64,000 bases of DNA from Acetobacteraceae bacterium. Lineage in GTDB: Bacteria; Pseudomonadota; Alphaproteobacteria; Acetobacterales; Acetobacteraceae. Below are positions 9,256 through 17,537 of the stretch, one piece after another. A model generated the notes under the pieces. The model did not search any database. It was not told the origin of the DNA and worked only from the letters and a program-made list of their open reading frames with translations. The DNA lies in the NCBI GenBank assembly GCA_004843345.1, contig CP039460.1:387501-451500 (forward strand), given 5' to 3'. The translations under genes and the position numbers were made by a program. Numbering within the stretch: the stretch's first letter is position 1; every line of letters starts with the position of its first letter.

Positions 9256-9279
9256 CCTTGCCTTAAGTAAGAGTTTAGA

Positions 9280-9445
9280 AAAGAGCCACCGTAGCCGTCT
9301 CCATTATCAGCCCTCCCGGACCTGCTTTAACAGGTGGGTAGCCGGAAATAATGCAACCACGGCTGCAACAGTGCCAGCTCCCTTAGGAGTGCTTATCGGC
9401 CCAGAGGTTGATGTGCGAATAACGTACTCGGCAGCCCTCCCAGTA
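9280..9445 (-). ncRNA. ssrS: 6S RNA
   Basis: The gap between zapA and the 5-FCL gene is the classic alphaproteobacterial site of 6S RNA, which binds RNA polymerase-sigma70 in stationary phase. The minus-strand sequence folds as expected: GGGCTGCCG (9437-9429) pairs with CGGTGGCTC (9291-9283) as the closing stem. Long GC-rich imperfect arms follow, including CCCACCTGTTAAAGCAGGT as the inner hairpin. That gives about 165 nt. A CTCTTTTCT tract follows the 3' arm. Exact ends are approximate. Confidence 0.82.
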
Positions 9446-9484
9446 AGGATAAGCTTTTTCAGCTTAGCGCTCAAGCAAAAGTTA

Positions 9485-9892
9485 TCACGAATTATCCTGC
9501 ATTTTTTCGCCTTCTTTCTTCGCTTCGAAGAGAACTTTCTCTGCTCTATCTGCCAAAAGAGCAACCTGATGACGGGCTGTCGCCAAAGATAATTCCAGCG
9601 CATGAATTTCTTTTTTCTGCACTTCCACCAGATCTATTTTTTCTTGAAGTTCCTGCTGACTTTTTCCTTCAGAAGTTCTTTCGTGCTTAAGTTTTTCTTC
9701 CAACTCACTCAAAAGCAAAAGAGAGGTCAAAAACCAGCCATGTGATTCACTATCTGGCCGCAAAGCCCGCGCAACTTTTAAATTGCGATCTTCTAAATTA
9801 GCCCCTAATTCTTTAATTTTTTCTTCGTCTTCCTCTTTGCACCAAACAGTATAAAGAGAGCCATTTACGAGAAGGTCTTTTTTAATTGCCAT
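9485..9892 (-). CDS. zapA: Cell division protein ZapA
   Basis: A 135-residue ZapA, a coiled-coil protein that cross-links FtsZ filaments at mid-cell. The N-terminal domain (VNGSLYTVWCKEEDEEKIKEL, residues 9-30) is characteristic, and a long coiled coil follows from about residue 55 to the end. Its ATG shares one base (TAATG) with the stop codon of the gene upstream, so translation is probably coupled. 6S RNA lies immediately downstream on the same strand. Confidence 0.9.
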   Translation of the reverse strand: MAIKKDLLVNGSLYTVWCKEEDEEKIKELGANLEDRNLKVARALRPDSESHGWFLTSLLLLSELEEKLKHERTSEGKSQQELQEKIDLVEVQKKEIHALELSLATARHQVALLADRAEKVLFEAKKEGEKMQDNS

Positions 9893-10203
9893 TAGACAGT
9901 TTTTCCTACTTCATTCGTTTCTTCTTTTGAGCTTTCCGGAGACTCTTTTGACGCTGTCTCTTCACCCTTTTTATCGAAGAATGCAGGATCAACTTCTCTT
10001 AACAAAGATTCTGTTTTAGAACGTACTTCTTCGTACTCTGTTTGCACGAGCGCAATAGAAGCCTGATATTTCTCACGCTGTTTTTTATTCTCATTGCGCA
10101 GCTTTAGCTGCGTTTTTTCCGCCTGCTTGCTTAGCTCCAGCAAAGCTTCCAAAGCCGTTTCTAACCTTTTTACTTCTGTTTGAAGCGTTGTTTCTGCTGT
10201 CAC
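9892..10203 (-). CDS. Small coiled-coil protein upstream of zapA (DUF4164-like)
   Basis: A 103-residue acidic protein that is almost entirely a predicted coiled coil for residues 5-70, with heptad Leu in LETALEALLELSKQ. It ends in a disordered Glu/Ser-rich tail. Small coiled-coil proteins of the DUF4164 type commonly precede zapA in alphaproteobacteria, and this fits by position and composition. No catalytic motif is present. A role with ZapA at the division site is an inference from coupling (one-base overlap with zapA), not from the sequence. Confidence 0.7.
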   Translation of the reverse strand: MTAETTLQTEVKRLETALEALLELSKQAEKTQLKLRNENKKQREKYQASIALVQTEYEEVRSKTESLLREVDPAFFDKKGEETASKESPESSKEETNEVGKTV

Positions 10204-10297
10204 GCGCCTTCATCCCCTTCCGCACACCTAGAAAATTCCTGCTTCTTCTCTTCTAACGCAATTTTTTATTTAAATCTATTTCCCAAACCAAAGAGAT

Positions 10298-12655
10298 TTA
10301 AAAATACATTGAAGCCGTCAAATGCCACGTTCTTGGCAATCCTAAAGCCGCCTCATTTGAAGTATTCGGTGCACCATTATTTGTTGTTGCAAATGCGGAC
10401 GACCAATATTGTTCTTGTGTAACATTATCGACTGTGAAACGAAAAACAAGGTTATGATCACAGATTTTCGTTGCATAGCGTGCGCCTAAATCAAGTGTGA
10501 CATACTCATCCGCCCAAGTCGTATTGGTCACATTTGCAGCCCTTGTGCCAACATAATGCACATTTGCATTAAAAGCCAAACCCGAAACGAGTTCTTTTGG
10601 CACACGCCAATCAAATAAAATATCGGCCTGCCAAGGCGCTACCCCTGTAACTTTTCTATGAGACGTCAGTGGATTTCCTGTATTTTCCAATTCGGCATGA
10701 TCCCATGTAAAACCCCCTAAAATCGAAAGGTCTCGCGTAAGATTGCCTGACATCTGATACTCAATCCCATAATCATGCTGAGATCCGAAAAGCCCATAAA
10801 CAGGACGCCCATTAATCATGTCATCAAAATTATCAAACGCATAAGGACGCGTTGCAGCGAAGCCGTCTAAGTTGATTTGCAGCTTTTTCCGAACTGTCCA
10901 TTTCAAGCCCCCCTCAAACTGCTCTGAACGGATAAGAGGTAAAATATCACCATTATTTGCTGAACCTCCTGGGGCAACAGGGCCCGGCTGAATAGATTTT
11001 CCCCAGTTAAAGTAAAAATTTAATTCTTTTCTAGGGTGAAAGGTCATGCCAACACTTGGTGAAAAAGCCACATTCGCATCATAATGCCGTGTTTCTTCTC
11101 CTTTCGGATTAAATCCCATTGTCCTAATCCACCCCCATGAAAACTCCCCCATCACGGTAAAATAGCGTCCAATATCCATTGTATCGCCTGCGATTAAAGA
11201 CTGTGTCGCCATATAACCAGCATGATACTGACCTAAAATCCCTGGATGTTGCCCTAATCCATGAACAACACTCGGACTATACATAGGAGAGGTATCAATA
11301 ATGATTGGATTTTCGTCTACAATTGGAACATCATAATTGGACTCATAGCCATTCGTCCCTAAATTTACTTGATGATGAATAAGCCCTGTTCGAAAATCTC
11401 CGTTTAAATACGCAAAATTACTCCAAAGCATATAATTATCATTCTGATCACTGTGAATCAGAGTCTGCTGGTAGCAACTGCCGTCAATGCCATGCCCTGC
11501 GCAGTAAGAAGAAGAGCCAATATTATTGGAAATATTAAACGTATTTCTCGCTGTATCCTGATACAAGCCCCCTAATTTTGCCTTCCAATGGCGGCTAATA
11601 TCAATAAAAAGCTTTTCCATCCCCATCGAAGCCGAAGTCACACTTCCGCCATTAGATTGTCCATATCCAGGCGTTGCCGCATTGGGAGCCGATGGCAGCT
11701 GCACATTTTCCGCATAAGCAAATTCACCCGGCAGTCCATAAACGCCAATTGTATATTGACTGGCATCTAATTCGAGCTTCATGCGTTTGTTTAATTGAAT
11801 ATCAAAATCACCACTAATCATATCCCGCCAAATATTTGAATTGGCGACATAGCTTTGACCTGTTTGATTTAAAAGATTGATCCGCCCCTTAATCGGTCCT
11901 TTTCCCATCGAAAAATCTCCCGATTCAAGAGGCGCACCATTGGAATCATACCCAAAATTAAAATTAAAAAAGGGCTGTTTTGTTGGACGTTTCAGCGTCA
12001 TATCCATAATACCAGCAGGACTCATCGGTCCATACATAGCGCCAGCCATGCCGTTTAAAACAGCTAAATGATCAAACTGTTCACTGGTATAAGGCGCACT
12101 AATACGAGCCGTTAACCCATCAATACGGGAATTTGTTACATCATCTCCAACAAATCCACGGTTCACAATCTCACTCGTTGAATCATTAGCCGTATCCCAT
12201 TGCACAGAGGGCATATATTCCGTTGCATCTTCCATATTACGGATCTGCTGATTTTCAACCACATCATGAGAAGCTGACATAACAGAAAAAGGCGCTTTTT
12301 CCCCAGGAATCTTCCCCAAAGGCCCCAGATCAACTTCTTTATTGAGGTAATCTGCTTTAACGCCACTTACCTCGTTTGCAACAGCTTCCTGCTGATCTGT
12401 TTTCTTTCCCCGAACATAAACACGCTCTCCTGCTGTTTTCTGAGAAGGCGCTTTAACCTGCGAAGAGGCTTCCGCTGCCTTAGCCGTACCAGCCTCTTGA
12501 ATAGCCAAAACAGCGCATATCCCTGCCACACCTCGCATAATAACAACAGCATCGGGGGCAAAACGTATTTTTTCCGGTAAAATAGGTGGCAAAGGGCATG
12601 AGAAAATCTTACGCCGCAAATAACCTGCATAATGTTTCATCAGACGAATAGACAA
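10298..12655 (-). CDS. TonB-dependent outer-membrane receptor (metal/siderophore type)
   Basis: A 785-residue outer-membrane receptor. After a long basic leader, the hydrophobic segment and AKAAEA site at about residues 35-62 look like the signal peptide. The plug follows, with the GKIPGEKAPFSVMSAS and NRGFVGDDVTNSRIDG strands seen in siderophore receptors, then a long Tyr/Asn/Trp-rich barrel that ends in SMYF with the terminal Phe. It lies 8 bases downstream of a periplasmic binding-protein gene. The pair sits behind a palindrome like a NikR site, so nickel chelate is one possible cargo; ferric siderophore is the default guess. No TonB, ExbB or ABC permease genes are nearby. Confidence 0.88.
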   Translation of the reverse strand: MSIRLMKHYAGYLRRKIFSCPLPPILPEKIRFAPDAVVIMRGVAGICAVLAIQEAGTAKAAEASSQVKAPSQKTAGERVYVRGKKTDQQEAVANEVSGVKADYLNKEVDLGPLGKIPGEKAPFSVMSASHDVVENQQIRNMEDATEYMPSVQWDTANDSTSEIVNRGFVGDDVTNSRIDGLTARISAPYTSEQFDHLAVLNGMAGAMYGPMSPAGIMDMTLKRPTKQPFFNFNFGYDSNGAPLESGDFSMGKGPIKGRINLLNQTGQSYVANSNIWRDMISGDFDIQLNKRMKLELDASQYTIGVYGLPGEFAYAENVQLPSAPNAATPGYGQSNGGSVTSASMGMEKLFIDISRHWKAKLGGLYQDTARNTFNISNNIGSSSYCAGHGIDGSCYQQTLIHSDQNDNYMLWSNFAYLNGDFRTGLIHHQVNLGTNGYESNYDVPIVDENPIIIDTSPMYSPSVVHGLGQHPGILGQYHAGYMATQSLIAGDTMDIGRYFTVMGEFSWGWIRTMGFNPKGEETRHYDANVAFSPSVGMTFHPRKELNFYFNWGKSIQPGPVAPGGSANNGDILPLIRSEQFEGGLKWTVRKKLQINLDGFAATRPYAFDNFDDMINGRPVYGLFGSQHDYGIEYQMSGNLTRDLSILGGFTWDHAELENTGNPLTSHRKVTGVAPWQADILFDWRVPKELVSGLAFNANVHYVGTRAANVTNTTWADEYVTLDLGARYATKICDHNLVFRFTVDNVTQEQYWSSAFATTNNGAPNTSNEAALGLPRTWHLTASMYF

Positions 12656-12663
12656 AATTAAAT

Positions 12664-13692
12664 TTACACCAAATCTGGCGCTTCTCCCTGAAGAATTTTC
12701 TCCAAAATTTCGTCTGAAGGCTTGAGATCATAAAATTCTTTATAGAAAAAACGCATTTTCTTTTTAATCTCGTTTTCATCTTCTCGTGTCTTTCCAGACA
12801 TCACCCATTTTGCCCAAAGAAGCTGTAACGCAAGCTCTGGTCCAGATCTGTCCCAAAGAAACAATCCCGCTGGATTTCGATAAATATGATTTTCTTTAGC
12901 AGCCTTTAAAAGAAATGCCCCCTTAGGAACAGTCGGTGCTTTCCACGATCCAGCATTCGCTTGAAGAATAATAATGTCTGGATTCCAAGCGTAAACTTGC
13001 TCCCATGTAATCGGCTTTTTATTACCTTTCCCTGTAAAAACATTTTGCCCGCCCGCATTTTGAATCCATTCTTCTATAACAGTCTCTTTGCCATCCGCTT
13101 TCAAAGGCTCTAACGAAGAAATATGCAATACTTTAGGGCCCGAAGATACTTCTCTGCTATGTCCTTTCCAGCCATGCGGTATGCAGAAAGTTGTCTCCAT
13201 ATTGACAGGCGCATGTCCTAAATTTTCAATAAGAAATTTTTGATATTTTTCCGCCCGACCTAAAGAAAGAGGCGTATTTTCAAGCGAAGCACTCTTTTTT
13301 ACACAGGCCAACAGGCCTGCGTAATCAACAAAATCCATGAGGGCGACATGAAGACCCATTTTTTCTAACTGATCCATTTTGCCGGCACGCTCCCCCGGCA
13401 GAACGACTAAGCTGGGATGAAGCAAAAGCATCTCTTCGGCACTCATACCCCCAACGGGAACAGTCTTTATCTTTTTCAAAGATGGGAAAAGCTCATAAAG
13501 CCAAGGCACACGGCCAACTTCTGAGGCAGCTGCTGTTACTTTTGCCCCCATCATCACGTCTATCGGAAGATGAGAGAACCACTCATCAATCACACCACCG
13601 CCTTCTGGAAGCGCTAAGGAAGATTTTTCTTGAGCGGAAACAGCTTCAAAAGAAATAGCAAAAACAAAGAGGCAAAAAAGAATAAAACGCAT
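12664..13692 (-). CDS. Periplasmic metal-chelate binding protein (FecB/BtuF-like)
   Basis: A 342-residue class III substrate-binding protein for iron-siderophore, cobalamin, haem or nickel-chelate ABC transporters. The signal peptide (MRFIL to AVSAQ) is clear. The first lobe has VGGMSAEEMLLLHPSLVVL near residues 88-106. The second has WEQVYAWNPDIIIL near 240 and the C-terminal helix WAKWVM. The start ATG at 13692 has no good Shine-Dalgarno: CATACTTAATCTCCATTC precedes it, the edge of a 12-bp palindrome. It is first gene of a two-gene unit with the receptor. The missing permease and ATPase must be elsewhere, or the protein acts with an unlinked transporter. Confidence 0.82.
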   Translation of the reverse strand: MRFILFCLFVFAISFEAVSAQEKSSLALPEGGGVIDEWFSHLPIDVMMGAKVTAAASEVGRVPWLYELFPSLKKIKTVPVGGMSAEEMLLLHPSLVVLPGERAGKMDQLEKMGLHVALMDFVDYAGLLACVKKSASLENTPLSLGRAEKYQKFLIENLGHAPVNMETTFCIPHGWKGHSREVSSGPKVLHISSLEPLKADGKETVIEEWIQNAGGQNVFTGKGNKKPITWEQVYAWNPDIIILQANAGSWKAPTVPKGAFLLKAAKENHIYRNPAGLFLWDRSGPELALQLLWAKWVMSGKTREDENEIKKKMRFFYKEFYDLKPSDEILEKILQGEAPDLV

Positions 13693-13698
13693 GAATGG

Positions 13699-13740
13699 AG
13701 ATTAAGTATGATATTTATTTAAAAAATACATACTTAATCT
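13699..13740. promoter_or_regulatory. Long palindrome, candidate NikR-type operator
   Basis: AGATTAAGTATG (13699-13710) and CATACTTAATCT (13729-13740) form a perfect 12-bp inverted repeat with an 18-base AT-rich spacer. Inside it, GTATGA (13706-13711), 16 bases and ACATAC (13728-13733) match the E. coli NikR site GTATGA-N16-TCATAC at 11 of 12 positions with identical spacing. It ends 6 bases upstream of the binding-protein start codon. The inverted repeat is seen directly; the regulator is inferred. Confidence 0.55.
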
Positions 13741-13824
13741 ACCCGTAAGACATCTTTGTAAAGCATGTTCTACGCATAAGAAGCTTCAAAATATGATATT
13801 ATAGTAAAAACATCACACTTAAAT

Positions 13825-14790
13825 TTATATCCAAATCACATCTGTGATTTTAGGCGCGTTTGTAGCGAGCATCACCAGCCGATCAAAGCCCAAAGCAATC
13901 CCTGAACAATCTGGTAAATCTTTTAACCCTTCCAAAAAAGCCTCATCCATTTCCCATTTTTGATCTGGATAGAGTGCCTCACGCCGTTTACGGTCCAGCT
14001 CAAACCGCCTACGCTGCTCTGCGACATCTGAAAGCTCCTCAAAGGCATTTGCCAGTTCCAACCCGCCAGCATACAACTCAAAACGAAGGGCTTCTCTCGA
14101 ATCTTGTGGATTTAACTTTGCTAAAGCTGCCTGTGGCGCTGGCCAGTGGGTTAAAAAAGTTGGTTTATTTTTTCCTAAATGCGGTTCAATCTTCTCAAGA
14201 AGAAGGCGAAAAAATAAATCCTCCCACCCTTCACCTTCTCTCAAGGCAACACCTGCCTGATCGGCTAAAGCGTTTGCATTTCCAATTGTTCCCAAAACAT
14301 CTGCATCAACATATTTTTCGAAAGCTTCGGACATTTTCACACGCTCAAAATCCTGCGAAATCATAATTTCATCGCCATGCCTAAAAACTTTTGAGGGTAA
14401 AAGTGCCTGCACAAAATCCTGTGTTTCCTGCATTAAGCTCTCAAGGTCTGCACTAGGCCGATACCATTCCAACATTGTAAATTCAGGATGATGGTGATCG
14501 CTTCCCTCGGCATTACGCCAGACCCTTGCAAATTGATAAATTGGCATTTTTGTTGCAGCAACAAAGCGTTTCATGGCAAATTCAGGACTTGTATGCAAAA
14601 AACGCTGAGATTTTCCACCTTGAGGATGTTCCAAAAACGTTGAAAACACCCGCAAATGCACTTCTTCTCCCGGACTCTTCACGAGATAAGGGGTTTCTAC
14701 CTCCAAATAGCCACGCCTATCAAAAAAAGAACGTCCATCCTTTAAGATTTCTGCCCTGCGTTTTAATAAAATTGCTTTCATATCTTCCAT
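13825..14790 (-). CDS. epmA: EF-P--(R)-beta-lysine ligase EpmA
   Basis: A 321-residue class II aminoacyl-tRNA synthetase catalytic domain without a tRNA-binding domain. EpmA attaches (R)-beta-lysine to the conserved lysine of EF-P. Motif 2 is seen in RVWRNAEGSDHHHPEF with MLEWYRP, and motif 3 in GIALGFDRLVML near the C-terminus. The length matches EpmA (about 325) rather than LysS (about 500). ATG 14790 is used; a second Met three codons in is also possible. It is divergent from epmB with efp just beyond, which fixes the role. Confidence 0.93.
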   Translation of the reverse strand: MEDMKAILLKRRAEILKDGRSFFDRRGYLEVETPYLVKSPGEEVHLRVFSTFLEHPQGGKSQRFLHTSPEFAMKRFVAATKMPIYQFARVWRNAEGSDHHHPEFTMLEWYRPSADLESLMQETQDFVQALLPSKVFRHGDEIMISQDFERVKMSEAFEKYVDADVLGTIGNANALADQAGVALREGEGWEDLFFRLLLEKIEPHLGKNKPTFLTHWPAPQAALAKLNPQDSREALRFELYAGGLELANAFEELSDVAEQRRRFELDRKRREALYPDQKWEMDEAFLEGLKDLPDCSGIALGFDRLVMLATNAPKITDVIWI

Positions 14791-14812
14791 AAATTACGAA
14801 ACCTGTGATCCC

Positions 14813-15820
14813 TTGACGAATTCTGCTCTTAAAACAACCCTACGTCATTTTTATCAGCTTGTAGAACATAAGCTTCTTCCCGAAACTTCCCCAGTTCCAA
14901 ATTGGCAGGATCAGCTTGAGAAAAAATATGCGATTGCTGTGCCTCCAACTTTTGCCAAACTTATTCAAACTCCCAATGATCCAATAGCCAAACAAGTCTT
15001 GCCAGATGAGCGGGAATTACACACGCAATCTTATGAAATTCCAGACCCAACGGCAGACGAAACTTTTTCTCCCATTCCTGGCATCATCCACCGTTATCCA
15101 CATCGAGTCCTTTTTAAACCGCTTTTAGTCTGCCCACTCTATTGCCGCTTTTGCTTTCGGCGTGAATTTGTTGGTCAAACAGGCCAAGGCCATGAAGCAG
15201 GCCTTCTTTCACAAGAACATCTTGAAAAAGCCTTAAACTGGATTGCTGAACATTCCACCATAAATGAAGTCATTTTAAGCGGTGGCGATCCCCTTCTCCT
15301 TTCTCCTCGGCGTTTAAGTTTTCTTTTAGAAACACTTGATAAAATTCCTCATATTAAGACATTACGTATTCATAGCCGTGTGCCTGTGGCTGCGCCGGAA
15401 CGTATCACAGAAGCGCTTTTAAAAAGCCTAAAAACCGAAAAACCGCTCTGGCTTGCCATTCATGCCAATCATGCTCAAGAATTTTCACCGCAAGCCCAAA
15501 AAGCGATTAAAGATTTACGAAAAAATGGCATATTACTTCTGTCTCAATCCGTTTTACTCAAAGGAATCAATGACAATCTTGAGGCGCTCGCCAATCTTTT
15601 TGAAGGGTTTCTTGAGATGGGGGTTAAGCCTTATTACCTGCATCATCTTGATCCTGCGCCTGGCACTTCGCATTTTAAAGTTGAGGTTGAAACTGGTTTA
15701 GCACTTCTAAAAGCCTTGCGGGGACGCCTCAGTGGCTTAGCTTTTCCAGCTTACACGGCAGAAAGGCCTCAGGGGGGCGGAAAAATTCCTTTAGGCCCTG
15801 CGTATACACTCAAAAAATGA
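14813..15820 (+). CDS. epmB: Lysine 2,3-aminomutase EpmB (EF-P beta-lysylation)
   Basis: A 335-residue radical-SAM enzyme that turns L-lysine into (R)-beta-lysine for EF-P modification. The [4Fe-4S] motif CPLYCRFCF (CxxxCxxC) lies near residue 107 and is followed by VILSGGDPLLLS. PLP and lysine-binding regions such as YYLHHLDPAPGTSHF are also present. The start is a TTG at 14813 without a clear Shine-Dalgarno, chosen to match family length. It is divergent from epmA with 22 bases between them; efp follows on the same strand. Confidence 0.93.
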   Translation: MTNSALKTTLRHFYQLVEHKLLPETSPVPNWQDQLEKKYAIAVPPTFAKLIQTPNDPIAKQVLPDERELHTQSYEIPDPTADETFSPIPGIIHRYPHRVLFKPLLVCPLYCRFCFRREFVGQTGQGHEAGLLSQEHLEKALNWIAEHSTINEVILSGGDPLLLSPRRLSFLLETLDKIPHIKTLRIHSRVPVAAPERITEALLKSLKTEKPLWLAIHANHAQEFSPQAQKAIKDLRKNGILLLSQSVLLKGINDNLEALANLFEGFLEMGVKPYYLHHLDPAPGTSHFKVEVETGLALLKALRGRLSGLAFPAYTAERPQGGGKIPLGPAYTLKK

Positions 15821-15952
15821 TATAAGAGCAAAAATATCTTTAACGATTTATCGAACAAGACTTGCAAGACTTATAGATGCACGATTAAGAGATAAAATGT
15901 ATAAGCATATTTATGTTAATTTAAATTTTTCTGAAAAGACGATCAAAAGAAG

Positions 15953-16516
15953 ATGAAACAACAGGCTAACCTCATTCGTGCTGGACAAGTCCTCGAACAT
16001 AACGGACGTCGCTGGACCGTTCTAAAACAGCAAATTCTGACTCCTGGTAAAGGTGGCGCTTTCATTCAAGTTGAAATGAGAGACCTTGAAACTGGTAATA
16101 AAACAAATGAGCGCTGGCGCACAGCAGACACAGTCGAACGCCTTCAGACTGAAGACCGTGACTTTATCTATTCCTACATGGATGGCGACAATATCGTTTT
16201 GATGGATCCAGAAACCTTTGAGCAAACAATGCTGCACAAAGATTTGCTTGGTGATCAGCTTCCATTCTTGCAAGACAATATGGAAATTGGCGTGCGATTT
16301 GTTGACGGTGATGCCGTTGGCGCAACTTTGCCACAACATGTCACGCTTGAAGTTGCCGAAGCAGACCCCGTTGTAAACGGTCAAACCGCCAGCTCCTCTT
16401 ATAAACCAGCCGTTCTTGCAAATGGTGTTAAAACAATGGTTCCTCCTTTCATTAAAACAGGTGAAAGCATTGTTGTTCGTACCGATGACGCTTCTTACGT
16501 TGAACGTGCAAAATAA
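15953..16516 (+). CDS. efp: Translation elongation factor P
   Basis: A 187-residue EF-P, the three-domain tRNA-shaped factor that rescues ribosomes stalled at proline runs. The modification loop reads LTPGKGGAF, with the lysine that EpmA would beta-lysylate (residue 32). The KOW-like N-terminal domain and OB domains are complete, and length is normal. The gene follows epmB after a 132-base AT-rich gap that probably holds its own promoter (TTGCAA near 15861 is one -35 candidate). A strong hairpin ends the transcript. With epmA and epmB adjacent, the whole modification system is encoded here except the optional hydroxylase EpmC. Confidence 0.96.
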   Translation: MKQQANLIRAGQVLEHNGRRWTVLKQQILTPGKGGAFIQVEMRDLETGNKTNERWRTADTVERLQTEDRDFIYSYMDGDNIVLMDPETFEQTMLHKDLLGDQLPFLQDNMEIGVRFVDGDAVGATLPQHVTLEVAEADPVVNGQTASSSYKPAVLANGVKTMVPPFIKTGESIVVRTDDASYVERAK

Positions 16517-16548
16517 TTACATTTTTCGACTTCTTCTTTTCTGATGTG

Positions 16549-16581
16549 TGCTTGCCTCCCCTATTTTTTGGGAGGCAAGCA
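16549..16581 (+). terminator. Terminator hairpin after efp
   Basis: TGCTTGCCTCCC (16549-16560) and GGGAGGCAAGCA (16570-16581) form a perfect 12-bp stem around a 9-base loop. The following T-tract is weak (TGCCTTTAAGTC), but position and strength fit the end of the efp transcript. Confidence 0.75.
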
Positions 16582-16621
16582 TGCCTTTAAGTCTATAATT
16601 TAATATAAAAGGTTAGTTCCA

Positions 16622-17458
16622 ATGCGCTTATCCCCCCATATGGCCGTTATGCATAACGCTGCAATAAAAGCAGGTCGTTCGCTATTGCGGGATTTTTCTG
16701 ATATTGAACGCCTTCATATCAACTCAAAAGCGCCAGGAGATTTCGTTTCCCAAGCTGACCTTAAATCTGAACAGATTATCAAAGAAGAACTTGAGAAGGC
16801 ACGTCCTGGCTATGGTTTTCTAATGGAAGAAAGCGGCGAAAGCGGCTCTGAAAACTGGACATGGCGCTGGGTTGTCGATCCTTTAGATGGAACTTCCAAT
16901 TTTCTCCACGGTATTCCGCAATGGGCCGTTTCTATCGGATTGCAACGCCGTCACGAAGATGGATCTATTGAAATCGTTGCTGGAATTGTCCATAGCCCTG
17001 TTGTCCAAGAAACTTACTGGGCGGAAAAAGGGCTTGGCGCATTTCTAAATGATCGGCGCATCCGTGTTTCTAATAGAACACGCCTCTCCGAAGCCTTAAT
17101 TGCAACAGGGATTCCTTTTGCCGCCTCTACAAAAGCCATTCAACGCCCCTTCCTGAACGTCCTAGCAACCCTCATGCCACGTGTTGCAGGCGTCCGACGT
17201 TTTGGCGCAGCCGCTTTAGACCTTGCTGGCGTTGCTTGCGGGCGTTTTGACGGTTTTTGGGAATATAACTTAAAACCTTGGGATTGTGCGGCTGGCATTA
17301 TTCTCATCCGTGAAGCTGGTGGACAGATAACAGATTCTGAAGGTGGAATCCTTGATGCAAATCTCAAAGGAGGTTTGAATGTTGTCGCAGGAAATCAACC
17401 TTTATTCGCACGTCTGCAAAAACTCGTTGACCGGGCGCTTGTTCTCTCAAAGACATAA
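16622..17458 (+). CDS. suhB: Inositol monophosphatase family protein
   Basis: A 278-residue Mg-dependent, Li-sensitive type phosphatase of the IMPase fold. Metal-binding motifs are EESG near residue 73, DPLDGTSNFLHG near 92-103 and the C-terminal WDCAAGIILIREAGG. The family acts on inositol-1-phosphate or related sugar phosphates; the Escherichia coli homologue SuhB also takes part in rRNA antitermination, and which role applies here cannot be read from the sequence. It stands as a single gene after the efp terminator. Confidence 0.88.
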   Translation: MRLSPHMAVMHNAAIKAGRSLLRDFSDIERLHINSKAPGDFVSQADLKSEQIIKEELEKARPGYGFLMEESGESGSENWTWRWVVDPLDGTSNFLHGIPQWAVSIGLQRRHEDGSIEIVAGIVHSPVVQETYWAEKGLGAFLNDRRIRVSNRTRLSEALIATGIPFAASTKAIQRPFLNVLATLMPRVAGVRRFGAAALDLAGVACGRFDGFWEYNLKPWDCAAGIILIREAGGQITDSEGGILDANLKGGLNVVAGNQPLFARLQKLVDRALVLSKT

Positions 17459-17537
17459 GCTAAACATCTTAATCTTAAAAAAATCCGCTGACTTTAAGTC
17501 TTAATTGAAACCTGTCTGTTTGGAGGATATTTCTCTT

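Noticed and set aside
13699-13740. Fur, RirA or Irr box in front of the binding-protein gene.
   Set aside because: The repeat arms and 16-base core spacing do not fit the 19-bp Fur box, the TGA-N9-TCA RirA motif or the Irr box.
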